The notes: generated by a model from the sequence alone, not told the origin. A stretch of DNA of 64,000 nt from Bog-756 sp963841885 (GCA_963841885.1 CAWJEK010000024.1:62001-126000), one strand, 5' to 3'. Counted from the first letter of the stretch, positions 37,782 to 46,929 are shown. Program-made: numbers and translations.

Positions 37782-39773
37782 GTGACCGACCGCCCGTCCC
37801 CGCCGCCCGGCCGCACGCCCGCCGACCTCGTCGAGATGTACCGGCGGATGCTCGTGATCCGCGGATTCGAGGAGCGGGTGTCGGCCCTCTACCGCGATGG
37901 CGAGGTGCCGGGCTTCGTCCACCTCTCGATCGGCCAGGAGGCGGCGGCCGTCGGCGCGTGCTGGCCACTCGGCCCGGCCGACGTGATCACCTCCACCCAC
38001 CGGGGGCACGGGCACTGCCTGGCCAAGGGACTCGAGCCGCTGGGCATGTTCGCCGAGCTGATGGGCCGGGACGAGGGGACCAACCGCGGCCGGGGCGGCT
38101 CGATGCACATCGCCGATCCGCGCCTCGGGATCCTCGGGGCCAACGGGATCGTGGCCGCCGGGGTGCCCATCGCCGTGGGGGCGGCGACCGCGTCCCAACT
38201 CCGGGCCGACGGCGGTGTCGCCGTGGCCTTCTTCGGCGACGGTGCGCCGGCCCAGGGGGCCTTCCACGAGGCCATGAACCTGGCCGCCGTATGGCAGCTC
38301 CCCGTCGTCTTCTTCTGCGAGAACAACGGCTACGCCGAGTTCTCGCCGGCGTCGACCCAGCACGGGGCGGGCCTCGAGCGTCGGGCCGCCGGGTACGGCA
38401 TCCCCTACCTGGCCGTCGACGGCAACGACGTGGTGGCGACGGCCGACGCGATGGACGACGTGGTCGCCACCGTGCGGGCCGGCGGAGGCCCGAGGGTGGT
38501 GGAGGCGACCACCTTCCGCTGGCACGGCCACTACGAGGGCGACCCCGAGCGCTACCGGAGTGCCGAGGAGGTCGAGGAGTGGAAGGGGAGGGACCCGCTC
38601 CTGGTCCACGAAGCCCGCCTGCGCGACGCCGGGTTCGGCGACGACGAGCTGAAGGCGCTCCAGTCGTCGGTGGCCGCGGAGCTCGACGCCGCCGTGGAAC
38701 GCGCCCGGGGCCTGGCGGTCCCCGACCCGTCCACCGTCACCGACTTCGTCCTGCGGGCGAGGCCCGGGTACCCCGAGCCGCCCGCCCCGGCGAACGATGC
38801 GCCGGTGTTCCGCATGATGGACGCCGTCCACGACGCCCTCGAGGCCGAGCTGGAGGCTGACGACCGGGTGTTCGTCGCCGGCATCGACGTCGGCGAGGGT
38901 GGCAACGTCTTCGGCCTCACCCGTGGCCTGCGGGACCGGTTCGGTGCCCGGGTCCGCGACACGCCCATCTCCGAGACCGCCATCATGGGGCTGGGCGTCG
39001 GGTCGGCCATGGCCGGGATGCGGCCCGTGGTGGAGCTGATGTACCTCGACTTCGTCGGCGTGTGCTTCGACCAGCTGCTGAACCAGGCGGCCAAGCTGCC
39101 GTTCATGACCGGCGGCAACGCCGAGATGGCCCTGGTCGTGCGGACCCAGTTCGGGGCCGGGCGTTCCTCGGGGAGCCAGCATTCACAGAGCCTCGAGGCC
39201 CTGTTGGCCCACGTTCCGGGTCTCACCGTCGTCATGCCGTCGACGCCGGCCGACACCTACGGTCTGCTGCGGGCGGCGATCCAGGACCCCAATCCGGTGA
39301 TCTTCATCGAGAACCGGTTGCTGTACGGCATGAAGGGCCCGAGACCGCCGTCCGATCACATCGTGCCGATCGGCGTGTCGTCCGTGGTCCGGCCCGGCAC
39401 CGACGTGACCGTCGTCTCGGTGTCCCGGATGGTCCACGAGGCGGTCGCCGCCGCCGAGGCGGTGGCAGGGGAGGGGATCTCCGTCGAGGTGGTGGACCTG
39501 CGCACGGTGGCCCCGCTCGACATGGGACCGGTCCTCGACTCGGTGCGGCGGACCGGGCGGCTGCTCGTCGCCCACGAGGCGGTCGTCCCCTTCGGGATCG
39601 GTGCCGAGATCGTGGCCACGGTGGCCCGCGAGGCCTTCTGGGACCTCGATGCGCCCATCCAGCGGGTCGGCGCCGCCGCCAGCCCGGCTCCCTACTCTCC
39701 CGGCCTCGAGCAGGCGTGGCTGCCCGACCGGGACGACATCGCCGCGGCCATCCGCCAGCTCGCCGCCGTCTGA
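37782..39773 (+). CDS. fused 2-oxoacid dehydrogenase E1 (alpha and beta in one chain)
   Basis: Predicted 663-residue thiamine-diphosphate enzyme. Residues 1-330 are E1-alpha: IGQEAAAVG, HRGHGHCLAKG, and the TPP motif GDGAPAQGAFHEAMN to ENN. Residues about 345-663 are E1-beta: DTPISETAIMGLGVGSAM, MLYLDF-type strand (MYLDFVGVC), and VAHEAVVPFG. This resembles acetoin or branched-chain oxoacid dehydrogenase E1. No E2 or E3 gene is nearby, so either they are elsewhere or the enzyme acts as a decarboxylase alone. GTG 37782 lies seven bases after the TACACT -10, so the mRNA is probably leaderless. Controlled by the operator just upstream (inference). Confidence 0.8.
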   Translation: MTDRPSPPPGRTPADLVEMYRRMLVIRGFEERVSALYRDGEVPGFVHLSIGQEAAAVGACWPLGPADVITSTHRGHGHCLAKGLEPLGMFAELMGRDEGTNRGRGGSMHIADPRLGILGANGIVAAGVPIAVGAATASQLRADGGVAVAFFGDGAPAQGAFHEAMNLAAVWQLPVVFFCENNGYAEFSPASTQHGAGLERRAAGYGIPYLAVDGNDVVATADAMDDVVATVRAGGGPRVVEATTFRWHGHYEGDPERYRSAEEVEEWKGRDPLLVHEARLRDAGFGDDELKALQSSVAAELDAAVERARGLAVPDPSTVTDFVLRARPGYPEPPAPANDAPVFRMMDAVHDALEAELEADDRVFVAGIDVGEGGNVFGLTRGLRDRFGARVRDTPISETAIMGLGVGSAMAGMRPVVELMYLDFVGVCFDQLLNQAAKLPFMTGGNAEMALVVRTQFGAGRSSGSQHSQSLEALLAHVPGLTVVMPSTPADTYGLLRAAIQDPNPVIFIENRLLYGMKGPRPPSDHIVPIGVSSVVRPGTDVTVVSVSRMVHEAVAAAEAVAGEGISVEVVDLRTVAPLDMGPVLDSVRRTGRLLVAHEAVVPFGIGAEIVATVAREAFWDLDAPIQRVGAAASPAPYSPGLEQAWLPDRDDIAAAIRQLAAV

Positions 39774-39813
39774 GGCGTCGGCGCCCGCCCGGCGCCCGAC
39801 GACGACCCTCCGT

Positions 39814-40962
39814 TCAGCACCCCAGGGCTCGGGCGATGACGAGATGCTGGATCTCGTTCGTCCCCTCGCCGATCTCCAGGACCTTCGAGTCGCAGTAGAA
39901 GCGGGCCACCGGGGTGTCGAGCATGTACCCGAGGCCTCCGTGGATCTGCACCGCCTCCGAGGCCGCCCACGTCGCCAGCCGGCTGGCCTTCAACTTGGCC
40001 ATGGCCGCCTCCTTGAGGAACGGGCGTCCGGCGTCGCGCAGGTACGCGGCGCGGTAGGTCAGCCACCGGGCGGCCTCGAGCTCGGTGGCCATGTCGGCCA
40101 ACTTGAACTGCACGGCCTGGAACGAGGAGATCGGCTGCCCGAACTGGCGGCGCTGACCGGCGTACGCCGTGGCCAGGTCGAGCACGGCCTGGGTCAGGCT
40201 GAGTGACAGGGCGGCGATCGAGATGCGACCGACCTCGAGGGTGCGGAGGAACTGGCTGAGCCCGAGGTCGGGGTCACCGACGAGGTGGTCGTCGGGGACC
40301 TCGACGTCGTCGAAGAACAGCTCGCGGGTGTCGAGGCCGCGCCACCCGATGCCGCGCATCTTCGGGCCCATGGTGAAGCCCGGGGTGTCCCGTTCGACGA
40401 CGAAGCTGGCGAACCTCGGCGCCGAGCCCTCGCCGGACTCCGTCCGGGCCAGCAGCGTCACCCCGAACGACATGTCCGTCCCGGCGTTGGAGATGAAGGT
40501 CTTGGACCCGTTGATGACCCAACCGCCGTCCCGGCGGACGGCGCGGGTCCGGATCCCCCGGGCATCCGATCCGGCATCGGGCTCGGTGAGCCCGAACGCC
40601 CCGAGCGCCCGACCCTCGGCCAGCGGACGCAGCCAGCGGTCCCGCTGGGCGTCGTCGCCGAACAGGAGCAGCGGTAACGAGCCGATGGTCACGTGGGCCT
40701 GCCAGGCGGCGGCCACCGACTGGTCGGCCAGGCCGATCTGCTCCATGGCGGCGACGAACCCGACCGTCGATATGCCGATTCCGCCCCATTCCTCGGGGAC
40801 GAGCATGCCGAGCAGGCCGAGGGCCCCCATCTCGCGGAGCAGGTCGGTGGGGCACCTGGCCTCCTCCCACGCCAACGGGGCACGGGCGGCGATCTCCTTG
40901 GTGGCGAAGTCGCGGCACAGGCCGACCAGCTCGCGTTCGGGTCCGGTGAGCTCGAAGTCCAT
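39814..40962 (-). CDS. acyl-CoA dehydrogenase
   Basis: Predicted 382-residue flavoenzyme. FGLTEPDAGSDARGI, VINGSKTFISNAGTDM, QIHGGLGYM and the C-terminal GEGTNEIQ with the usual catalytic-Glu position are all present, so it is a typical beta-oxidation type enzyme, with short-chain or isovaleryl-like specificity possible. The start lies 16 bases from the operator at 40978; TAGGAT (minus strand, 40974-40969) is a likely -10 and is very close to the ATG. Divergent from the class II aldolase gene. Confidence 0.9.
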   Translation of the reverse strand: MDFELTGPERELVGLCRDFATKEIAARAPLAWEEARCPTDLLREMGALGLLGMLVPEEWGGIGISTVGFVAAMEQIGLADQSVAAAWQAHVTIGSLPLLLFGDDAQRDRWLRPLAEGRALGAFGLTEPDAGSDARGIRTRAVRRDGGWVINGSKTFISNAGTDMSFGVTLLARTESGEGSAPRFASFVVERDTPGFTMGPKMRGIGWRGLDTRELFFDDVEVPDDHLVGDPDLGLSQFLRTLEVGRISIAALSLSLTQAVLDLATAYAGQRRQFGQPISSFQAVQFKLADMATELEAARWLTYRAAYLRDAGRPFLKEAAMAKLKASRLATWAASEAVQIHGGLGYMLDTPVARFYCDSKVLEIGEGTNEIQHLVIARALGC

Positions 40963-40977
40963 CGCCCGATCCTATTG

Positions 40978-40990
40978 GACCGACCGGTAC
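40978..40990. promoter_or_regulatory. shared operator motif in divergent promoter (acyl-CoA dehydrogenase / aldolase)
   Basis: GACCGACCGGTAC, sharing ACCGACCGGT with the other sites. On the minus strand it adjoins the TAGGAT -10 of the dehydrogenase; on the plus strand it covers the -35 position of the TACGAT at 41009-41014. Confidence 0.6.
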
Positions 40991-41020
40991 AGGTGCGGCC
41001 CACGAAGGTACGATCAGGTG

Positions 41021-41788
41021 ATGGCGTCCGACCGCACACCGCACACCTTCCCGACGTTCGACACGGTCGAGGAGGAGCGCACCCACCGCAAACAGCGGCT
41101 CGCCGCCGCCTTCCGGATCTTCGGCCACTTCGGCTTCGACGAGGGCACCGCCGGGCACATCACCGCCCACGACCCCGAGCGCACCGACCACTTCTGGGTC
41201 AACCCGCTCGGGATGAACTTCAAGCAGATCCGGGTGCGGGACCTCCTGCTCGTCAACGACCGGGGCGACGTGGTCGAGGGCACGTGGCCGGTCAACCAGG
41301 CGGCGTTCGTGATCCACAGCCAGATCCACGCCGCCCGGCCCGACGTCGTGTCCGCCGCCCACTCCCACTCGGTGTACGGCAAGGCGTGGTCCGCCCTCCA
41401 CCGTCCCCTCGACCCGCTCACCCAGGACGCCTGCGCCTTCTACGAGGACCACGTCGTCTACGGCGACTACTCGGGTGCCGTCCTCGATCTCGAGGAGGGC
41501 AAGCGCATCGCCCAGGCGCTCGGGGAGTCCAAGGCGGCGATCCTGGAGAACCACGGGCTGCTGACCGTGGGGCGCACCGTGGACGAGGCGGCGTGGTGGT
41601 TCGTCACCATGGAGCGTTCGTGCCAGGCCCAGCTGGTGGCCGAGGCGGCCGGTACCCCCGTCCCCATCGGGCGCGAGGTGGCCCGGACGACCTTCGGGCA
41701 GACCGGCGGCCACCGGGTCGGGTGGCGGCAGTTCCAGCCGCTCTACGACTGGATCGTCGAGCAGCACCCCGACCTCCTCGACGAGTAG
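41021..41788 (+). CDS. class II aldolase/adducin family protein
   Basis: Predicted 255-residue zinc-dependent aldolase-fold protein. Metal ligands: HSHSVYGKAWS (two His) and ENHGLLTVGR (third His). GTAGHITAHDPE near the N terminus is the phosphate/substrate loop. Family members cleave fuculose/rhamnulose phosphates or decarboxylate related acids; in degradation clusters they often act on hydroxy-oxo acids. TACGAT at 41009-41014 places transcription start at the ATG, so the gene is probably leaderless. It faces the SDR gene at 41800 with 11 bases between stops. Confidence 0.85.
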   Translation: MASDRTPHTFPTFDTVEEERTHRKQRLAAAFRIFGHFGFDEGTAGHITAHDPERTDHFWVNPLGMNFKQIRVRDLLLVNDRGDVVEGTWPVNQAAFVIHSQIHAARPDVVSAAHSHSVYGKAWSALHRPLDPLTQDACAFYEDHVVYGDYSGAVLDLEEGKRIAQALGESKAAILENHGLLTVGRTVDEAAWWFVTMERSCQAQLVAEAAGTPVPIGREVARTTFGQTGGHRVGWRQFQPLYDWIVEQHPDLLDE

Positions 41789-41799
41789 CGGTCCACCCG

Positions 41800-42714
41800 T
41801 CAGGGGGAGGGGGGCGCGTCGTCCTCCCGCAGGTGGGCCATGAAGGCGGCCGACCAGGTCATGAGGTCGGCGGGGACCGTGTACCCCGTCTCGTCGTTGA
41901 TGGCCTCCCAGTGGTCGGCCACGTCCTCGATCGTCGGCTCACCGTCGGTCGCCACGTACCCCGGGGTGGATCCGATGAAGAGCCGGGCGAACCGTCCGAA
42001 TCCGGCGGTGTACAGCTCACCGGTCACCGGACAGCTCTCGTGGGCCAGGAAGGCGGCCATCGGGGCGACGAGACCGGGGGCCATCCGCGGATCGTCGGAG
42101 CCGGGCCCGGCCATGCGGGTCATCGCCCCGGGGGCGATCATGTTGACGGCGATGCCGCGGGGGGCGCCGGCCGTGGCCAGGCTGCGGGTCAGTCCGACGA
42201 CGCCGCCCTTGGCCGTGGCGTAGGAGGTGTTGGTGGGCAGGCCGAGCAGACCGGTGGAGGTCGTCATCACGATCCGCCCGTACGCCTGTCCGACCATGTG
42301 GGGCCACGCCGCCCGGGCCGTGTTGAACGAGCCGCCGACGTGGACCGCCAGGTGCAGGGCGAGGTTGTCGGCGTCGACCTCCGGGGGGCCCGCCCAGCGG
42401 ATCACCCCGGCGTTGTTGATGACGATGTCGATCCGGCCGAACCGGTCGACGGCGGTGGCGACGAGGGCGTCCGCCCCGTCGACGGTGGACACGTCATGGG
42501 TGTCGGCGACGGCTGTCCCTCCGGCCCCGATGATGTCCGCCACGGCCTCCGAAGCCGGCCCCTCGTCGGAGCCGGTCCCGTCGATCGAGCCCCCGAGGTC
42601 GTTGACGACGACGCGGGCACCGCGCTCGGCGAGCAGGCGCGCGTAGGCCAGTCCGATGCCGCGTCCCGCGCCGGTGACGACGGCGACCCGTCCGTCGAAG
42701 CCGAGGCGGGTCAG
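41800..42714 (-). CDS. short-chain dehydrogenase/reductase with non-standard start
   Basis: Predicted 304-residue SDR of the long form (hydroxysteroid or multifunctional-enzyme-2-like). Nucleotide motif VVTGAGRGIG, NDLGG, INNAGV, Ser/Tyr/Lys as TTSTGLLG then SYATAKGG, and an APGA loop. The N-terminal motif is only reached if the gene begins upstream of GTG 42543, yet that part has no ATG, GTG or TTG. CTG at 42714 overlaps the amidohydrolase stop (CTGA) and is the simplest start; a one-base assembly error is the alternative. The gene follows the amidohydrolase directly, suggesting coupling. The C-terminal 50 residues extend beyond a classical SDR. Confidence 0.75.
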   Translation of the reverse strand: MTRLGFDGRVAVVTGAGRGIGLAYARLLAERGARVVVNDLGGSIDGTGSDEGPASEAVADIIGAGGTAVADTHDVSTVDGADALVATAVDRFGRIDIVINNAGVIRWAGPPEVDADNLALHLAVHVGGSFNTARAAWPHMVGQAYGRIVMTTSTGLLGLPTNTSYATAKGGVVGLTRSLATAGAPRGIAVNMIAPGAMTRMAGPGSDDPRMAPGLVAPMAAFLAHESCPVTGELYTAGFGRFARLFIGSTPGYVATDGEPTIEDVADHWEAINDETGYTVPADLMTWSAAFMAHLREDDAPPSP

Positions 42715-43955
42715 GCCGGCACCGGGGTGTCGAGGTGGAGCAGGCGGGCCAGGGTGCCGCCCACGATGGCCGCCCGCTCGTCGGCGGGCAGATCGCCGAG
42801 CTGGGTGGCGATGAGCTCACGGCTCCCGCGGAAGGTGCCCTCGGCATGGGGGTAGTCGTTCCCCCACACGAGGGTCGACACTCCGGTGATGTGCCGGCAG
42901 GCGATGGCGACCGGGTCGTCCTGGAACGAGATGTGGAACTGACGTTCCACGTACTCGCTCGGCTTCAGCGGGTAGGGCCACTTCTCGTTGAGGCGGAACA
43001 GCTGGGCCATGCTCGGCTGGTCCGTCGCCGGGCGCTGGTCGTCCCAGTAGCCCAGCCACCAGTCGGCGTCCTGACCGATCCCGGTGACCCAGCACTTGTC
43101 CATGGCGCCCACCAGCGACGCCAACCAGTTGGCGTTGAACTCGATGAGTGAGAAGTGGAGCTCGGGGTAGCGCTCGGGCACCCCGCCCCCGATGAGCTCG
43201 CACATGATCTGCTGGGGCACGATCGTCGAATAGATGCACTGGGTGATCATCCGCTTGGAAGCGGACTTCTCGGTCATCGGCTGGTTCACCTGCGCCGCCG
43301 ACTCCATCACGACCTTGAGCGTCGTCGACGCGGGGTCGTCAACCTTCACGCCACCGGTCTGGGTGTGGATGAAGATCTGCACCCCGTTGGCCACGGCCGC
43401 CTCCCACACCGGGTCGAAGGTCCGGGAGTAGTACGGCTTGGGGGCGATCGCCGGGAGCAGGATGGCGCGGAACCCGGCGGCGGCGACCCGCTCGATCTCG
43501 GTCACGGCTTCGCCGATGTCGGTCAGCGGAATCGGTGCGGTGGGGACGATCCGGGAGAAGTAGGGCGAGAAGCGTTCGACGATGTAGTCGTTGTAGACCC
43601 GGGCGTGGGCCATCGAGAGCTCGTGGTCGTCCGAGTAGAGACCGAAGAGCGAGAGGTTCGGGTGCATGACCTGCACGTCCACGCCGTCGAGCTTCATGTC
43701 TTCGAGGATGATCTCGGGGTCGCCCTCGGGCATCCGGCCACCGGTCTGGCGGTAGCGGGAGATCGTCCATCCCTCGTAGCCGGGGGTGTGCAGGCGGCGG
43801 AAGATCCGGGCGCCACCCTCGACGAACGGCTCGATCTCGAAGTCCTCCTCCCAGACCCCGCGCTCGCGCAGGTGCTTCGGCAGGCGGGTGCGGAACAGGT
43901 CGGTGGGCTCGAGGACGTGCCCATCGGCGGACACGACGAGTTCGTTCTGCGTCAT
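42711..43955 (-). CDS. amidohydrolase family (ACMSD-like) protein
   Basis: Predicted 414-residue TIM-barrel metal enzyme of the amidohydrolase-2 group. SADGHVLEPTDLF near the N terminus stands in for the HxH metal motif, IHTQTGG holds a later His, and WGNDYPHAEG the Asp/His near the C terminus. This group includes decarboxylases such as ACMSD and gamma-resorcylate decarboxylase and some hydrolases. Function here is unknown, probably ring or carboxyl processing in the same pathway. ATG 43955 has the ideal AAGGAGGT. Its promoter region holds the operator at 44049. Confidence 0.8.
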   Translation of the reverse strand: MTQNELVVSADGHVLEPTDLFRTRLPKHLRERGVWEEDFEIEPFVEGGARIFRRLHTPGYEGWTISRYRQTGGRMPEGDPEIILEDMKLDGVDVQVMHPNLSLFGLYSDDHELSMAHARVYNDYIVERFSPYFSRIVPTAPIPLTDIGEAVTEIERVAAAGFRAILLPAIAPKPYYSRTFDPVWEAAVANGVQIFIHTQTGGVKVDDPASTTLKVVMESAAQVNQPMTEKSASKRMITQCIYSTIVPQQIMCELIGGGVPERYPELHFSLIEFNANWLASLVGAMDKCWVTGIGQDADWWLGYWDDQRPATDQPSMAQLFRLNEKWPYPLKPSEYVERQFHISFQDDPVAIACRHITGVSTLVWGNDYPHAEGTFRGSRELIATQLGDLPADERAAIVGGTLARLLHLDTPVPA

Positions 43956-44048
43956 GGCGGTGACCTCCTTGCGCGGGACCCGGGTGCGTCCGCGGGTCCC
44001 GGAACGCGGCTTCGCGGTACACGCGGAACCGCGTTCGCAACCTAATCC

Positions 44049-44063
44049 AACCGGTCGGTACAG
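44049..44063. promoter_or_regulatory. shared operator motif in divergent promoter (amidohydrolase / cyclase)
   Basis: AACCGGTCGGTACAG, which on the minus strand reads TACCGACCGGTT. TACAGT (44059-44064) is a plus-strand -10 overlapping the site; on the minus strand the TAGGTT at 44044-44039 lies next to it. Confidence 0.65.
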
Positions 44064-44118
44064 TGCAACGCGTGCCGATGGTGGGGCGGGCCGTACCCGC
44101 CCGGAAGGAGCCGGACCG

Positions 44119-45177
44119 ATGACGAAGCGGTGGCAACAGCGCCCGCCCGGGTCGACCTGGGGCGACTGGGGGGACGACGACGAGCTCGGGCGGATCAACC
44201 TGGTCACCCCGGACAAGGTCCTCGAAGGGGTACGCGAGGTCGAAGCGGGGATCAGCTTCTGCCTCAGCCTGCCGCTCGACTACCCCGGGGGGAACGCCCT
44301 CAACCAACGGCGGTACCCGCCCGTCCTCGCCCCCACCGAGGACATGGACGGCAACGCCGACACCTTCTACAACGTCCACATGAGCGAGATGCCGGACTTC
44401 GGGGACCCCAAGTACGTCGACGTGTGGGCCGACGACACGGTGACCCTGTCGCTGCAGTACTCGACGCAGTGGGACTCGCTCGCCCACGTGGGTGCCGAAT
44501 TCGACGCCGACGCCGACGGCGTGGAGGAGGCGGTGTACTACAACGGCTACCGGGCCGGAACCGACCTCGTGGGGCCCACGCCCGACGCCGCGGGGAACGG
44601 TGGCTCCCACCGCTGCTTCGCCCGCCACCTCGGTCTCGAGCACATGGCGTACCACGGGGTGCAGGGCCGGGGCGTCCTGGTCGACCTCGCCCATCACCTG
44701 GGTGACGACTGGACGGCGGTGGACCGGGAGATGCTCGAGGGGATCATGGCGGCCGACGGCGTGGTCGTCGAGCCCGGCGACATGCTGCTCCTGCACACCG
44801 GGTTCGCCACCCGGATCCTCGAGTACGAGCGGAACCCCGACCCGGCCAGGATCTTCACCCTCTGCAGCTACCTCGACGCCCACGACGAGTCACTGCTGGA
44901 GTGGATCGCCGATTCGAAGATCTCGGCGCTGGTCGCCGACAACTACGCGGTCGAAGGGCTCCTCGGTCGCGACCGCGACCCCAGCCGCCACTCGTTCCTG
45001 CCGATCCACCACCTCTGCCTCTTCAAGCTGGGCGTGCCGCTCGGGGAGATGTGGTACCTGCACGAGCTGGCCTCGTGGTTGCGCGAGCACGGCCGCAGCC
45101 GGTTCCTGCTCACCGCACCCCCGCTGCGGTTGCCCGGGATCGTGGGCTCACCCCTGACGCCGGTCGCCACCGTCTGA
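44119..45177 (+). CDS. cyclase family protein (kynurenine formamidase-like fold)
   Basis: Predicted 352-residue metal hydrolase of the cyclase family. TWGDWGDDDELGRIN at the N terminus, the motif TQWDSLAHVG (D-x3-H type metal ligands) and MLLLHTGF are characteristic. Members hydrolyse amides or lactones, so opening a lactone made by the Baeyer-Villiger enzyme next door is an attractive but unproved role. ATG 44119 has GGAAGGAG upstream. Its 3' end overlaps the converging monooxygenase gene by 30 bases. Confidence 0.8.
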   Translation: MTKRWQQRPPGSTWGDWGDDDELGRINLVTPDKVLEGVREVEAGISFCLSLPLDYPGGNALNQRRYPPVLAPTEDMDGNADTFYNVHMSEMPDFGDPKYVDVWADDTVTLSLQYSTQWDSLAHVGAEFDADADGVEEAVYYNGYRAGTDLVGPTPDAAGNGGSHRCFARHLGLEHMAYHGVQGRGVLVDLAHHLGDDWTAVDREMLEGIMAADGVVVEPGDMLLLHTGFATRILEYERNPDPARIFTLCSYLDAHDESLLEWIADSKISALVADNYAVEGLLGRDRDPSRHSFLPIHHLCLFKLGVPLGEMWYLHELASWLREHGRSRFLLTAPPLRLPGIVGSPLTPVATV

Positions 45178-46803
45178 GGTCGACGCCAGCCGGAAGGCGG
45201 CGTAGTCGGTGTCCACCACCCGGGCGATCTCCTTGAAGAGCTTGGGCCGGCCGCCCGAGTTCAACAGGTACTTCACCGGCTTGCCGGGGATGTTGTTGCC
45301 GAAGTAGTAGCTGGCCTGGGTGAAGGAGGCGTTGACCGCCCCGCGGTCGACCATGTCGGTCCAGCGGGACTCGGCCTCCTGGGTGACCTCGATGGTGTCG
45401 TAGCCATGCTCCCGCAGGTAGCGGAGCGTGGCGGTGATGAACTCGACCTGGTCGCCGTTGTAGCGGGGGTTGTTGCCGGCCGCCGCGTGGGGGCCTCCCG
45501 GGAAGAAGAAGTTCGGGAAGCCCGAGGTCTGGATGCCGAGGAACGTCTTCGGACCGTCGGCCCAGTGGTCGGCCAGGGCCACGCCACCGATGCCGTGGAT
45601 GCCCATGCGCAGCAGGGCGCCGGTCCCGAAGTCGAAGCCGGTCGCCCACACGATGATGTCGAACTCCTGCTCGCCGTCGGTCGTCTCGATCCCGTGCTCG
45701 GTGACCCGCACCATCGGCGTCTCCCGGAGGTCGACGAGGGAGACCTTCGGGTCGTTGAACATCTCGTAGTAGCCCGTCACGAACGGGGGCCGCTTTTCGC
45801 CGAAGCCGTGATCCTTGGGGATGAGCTTGTCCGCCGTCGCCGGGTCGTGGACGATGCCCCGCACCTTGGCCGCGATGAACTCGCACCATTCGGCGTTGGC
45901 GGCGTCGTCGAACAGCACGTCGGCGTAGTTGCTCGACAGTTTGGAGAAGCCCGGGCTGCGCCACATCGACTCGAAGAACGCCTGGCGTTCCTCGGCCGAG
46001 TCCTCGAAGGCGGATCGCTCGTTGGCGGGGTGGAGGAAGCCGGCCACCGAGGTGTTCAGGATCTCGCGCATGGACTCGAAGCCGGCCCGCAGCTCCTCCT
46101 GCTCCTCGGGGGTGATCGGGGCGTTGTTGAGCGGGGTGCACCACCCGGGGGTCCGTTGGTACACGGTGAGCGACCCCACCTCGGGGGCGATGACCGGAGC
46201 GATCTGGACGCCGCTCGAACCGGTGCCGATGACCGCCACCCGCTTACCCGAGAAATCAACCGGCGACAGGGGCCACCGGCCGGTGTGGAACGATTCGCCC
46301 CGGAAGTCGTGGCGACCCGGGACGTCCGGGTAGTAGGGGACCGAGAGCACACCGGTGGCGGCCACCAGGTACCGCGCCCGGAACGTCGAACCGTCGTCCG
46401 CGCCGACGTTCCAGGTCGCCGAGCGCTCGTCGAAGGTGGCGGAGGTGACCCGGGTGTCGAAACGGATGTGGCGTCGCAGGTCGAACCGGTCGATCACGTG
46501 GTTGAGGTAGCGCTCGGTCTCCGGCTGCTCGGCGAACTGCTCCTTCCACTCCCATTCGTCGAAGAGTTCCTTCGAGAACAGGTAGGCGTAGGTATAGCTC
46601 TCGGAGTCGAACCGGCACCCGGGGTACCGGTTCCAGTACCAGGTGCCGCCCACGCCGCCCCCCGCCTCGACCAGCAGGGCGGAGAAGCCGGCTTCGCGGG
46701 CGAGGTACAGCTGGTGGATCCCGGTGACACCGGCGCCGACGATGAGGACGTCGGCGTCCGGGCGCTCCGCGAGGTGGTCAGTTGTGGGTCCGGGGTGGTT
46801 CAT
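45148..46803 (-). CDS. Baeyer-Villiger type flavin monooxygenase
   Basis: Predicted 551-residue FAD/NADPH enzyme. First Rossmann motif GAGVTG, the fingerprint FRGESFHTGRWP (FxGxxxHxxxW, about 167-178), and the second Rossmann GTGSSG. WYWNRYPGCRFDSESYTY resembles the cyclohexanone/phenylacetone monooxygenase group. It inserts oxygen next to a ketone, giving an ester or lactone, and sits beside a hydrolase gene. The minus-strand TATACT (46894-46889) overlaps the operator motif at 46875-46890, so it should be under the same control as the Rieske gene. Confidence 0.9.
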   Translation of the reverse strand: MNHPGPTTDHLAERPDADVLIVGAGVTGIHQLYLAREAGFSALLVEAGGGVGGTWYWNRYPGCRFDSESYTYAYLFSKELFDEWEWKEQFAEQPETERYLNHVIDRFDLRRHIRFDTRVTSATFDERSATWNVGADDGSTFRARYLVAATGVLSVPYYPDVPGRHDFRGESFHTGRWPLSPVDFSGKRVAVIGTGSSGVQIAPVIAPEVGSLTVYQRTPGWCTPLNNAPITPEEQEELRAGFESMREILNTSVAGFLHPANERSAFEDSAEERQAFFESMWRSPGFSKLSSNYADVLFDDAANAEWCEFIAAKVRGIVHDPATADKLIPKDHGFGEKRPPFVTGYYEMFNDPKVSLVDLRETPMVRVTEHGIETTDGEQEFDIIVWATGFDFGTGALLRMGIHGIGGVALADHWADGPKTFLGIQTSGFPNFFFPGGPHAAAGNNPRYNGDQVEFITATLRYLREHGYDTIEVTQEAESRWTDMVDRGAVNASFTQASYYFGNNIPGKPVKYLLNSGGRPKLFKEIARVVDTDYAAFRLASTSDGGDRRQG

Positions 46804-46874
46804 GGTGGTGCCGCGTCCATCCAGTCACTGTGTCATCGGGCAGTCCGGCACCGCCACGAGCCCATCCTCGGGTC

Positions 46875-46890
46875 TGTACCGACCGGTTAG
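46875..46890. promoter_or_regulatory. shared operator motif in divergent promoter (BVMO / Rieske oxygenase)
   Basis: TGTACCGACCGGTTAG. The minus-strand -10 TATACT directly overlaps its end and TATACG lies on the plus strand, so a bound repressor would cover both promoters. Confidence 0.7.
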
Positions 46891-46929
46891 TATACGACGC
46901 GGTTCGCACGGGAAGGCGTGGAGGTCGAT

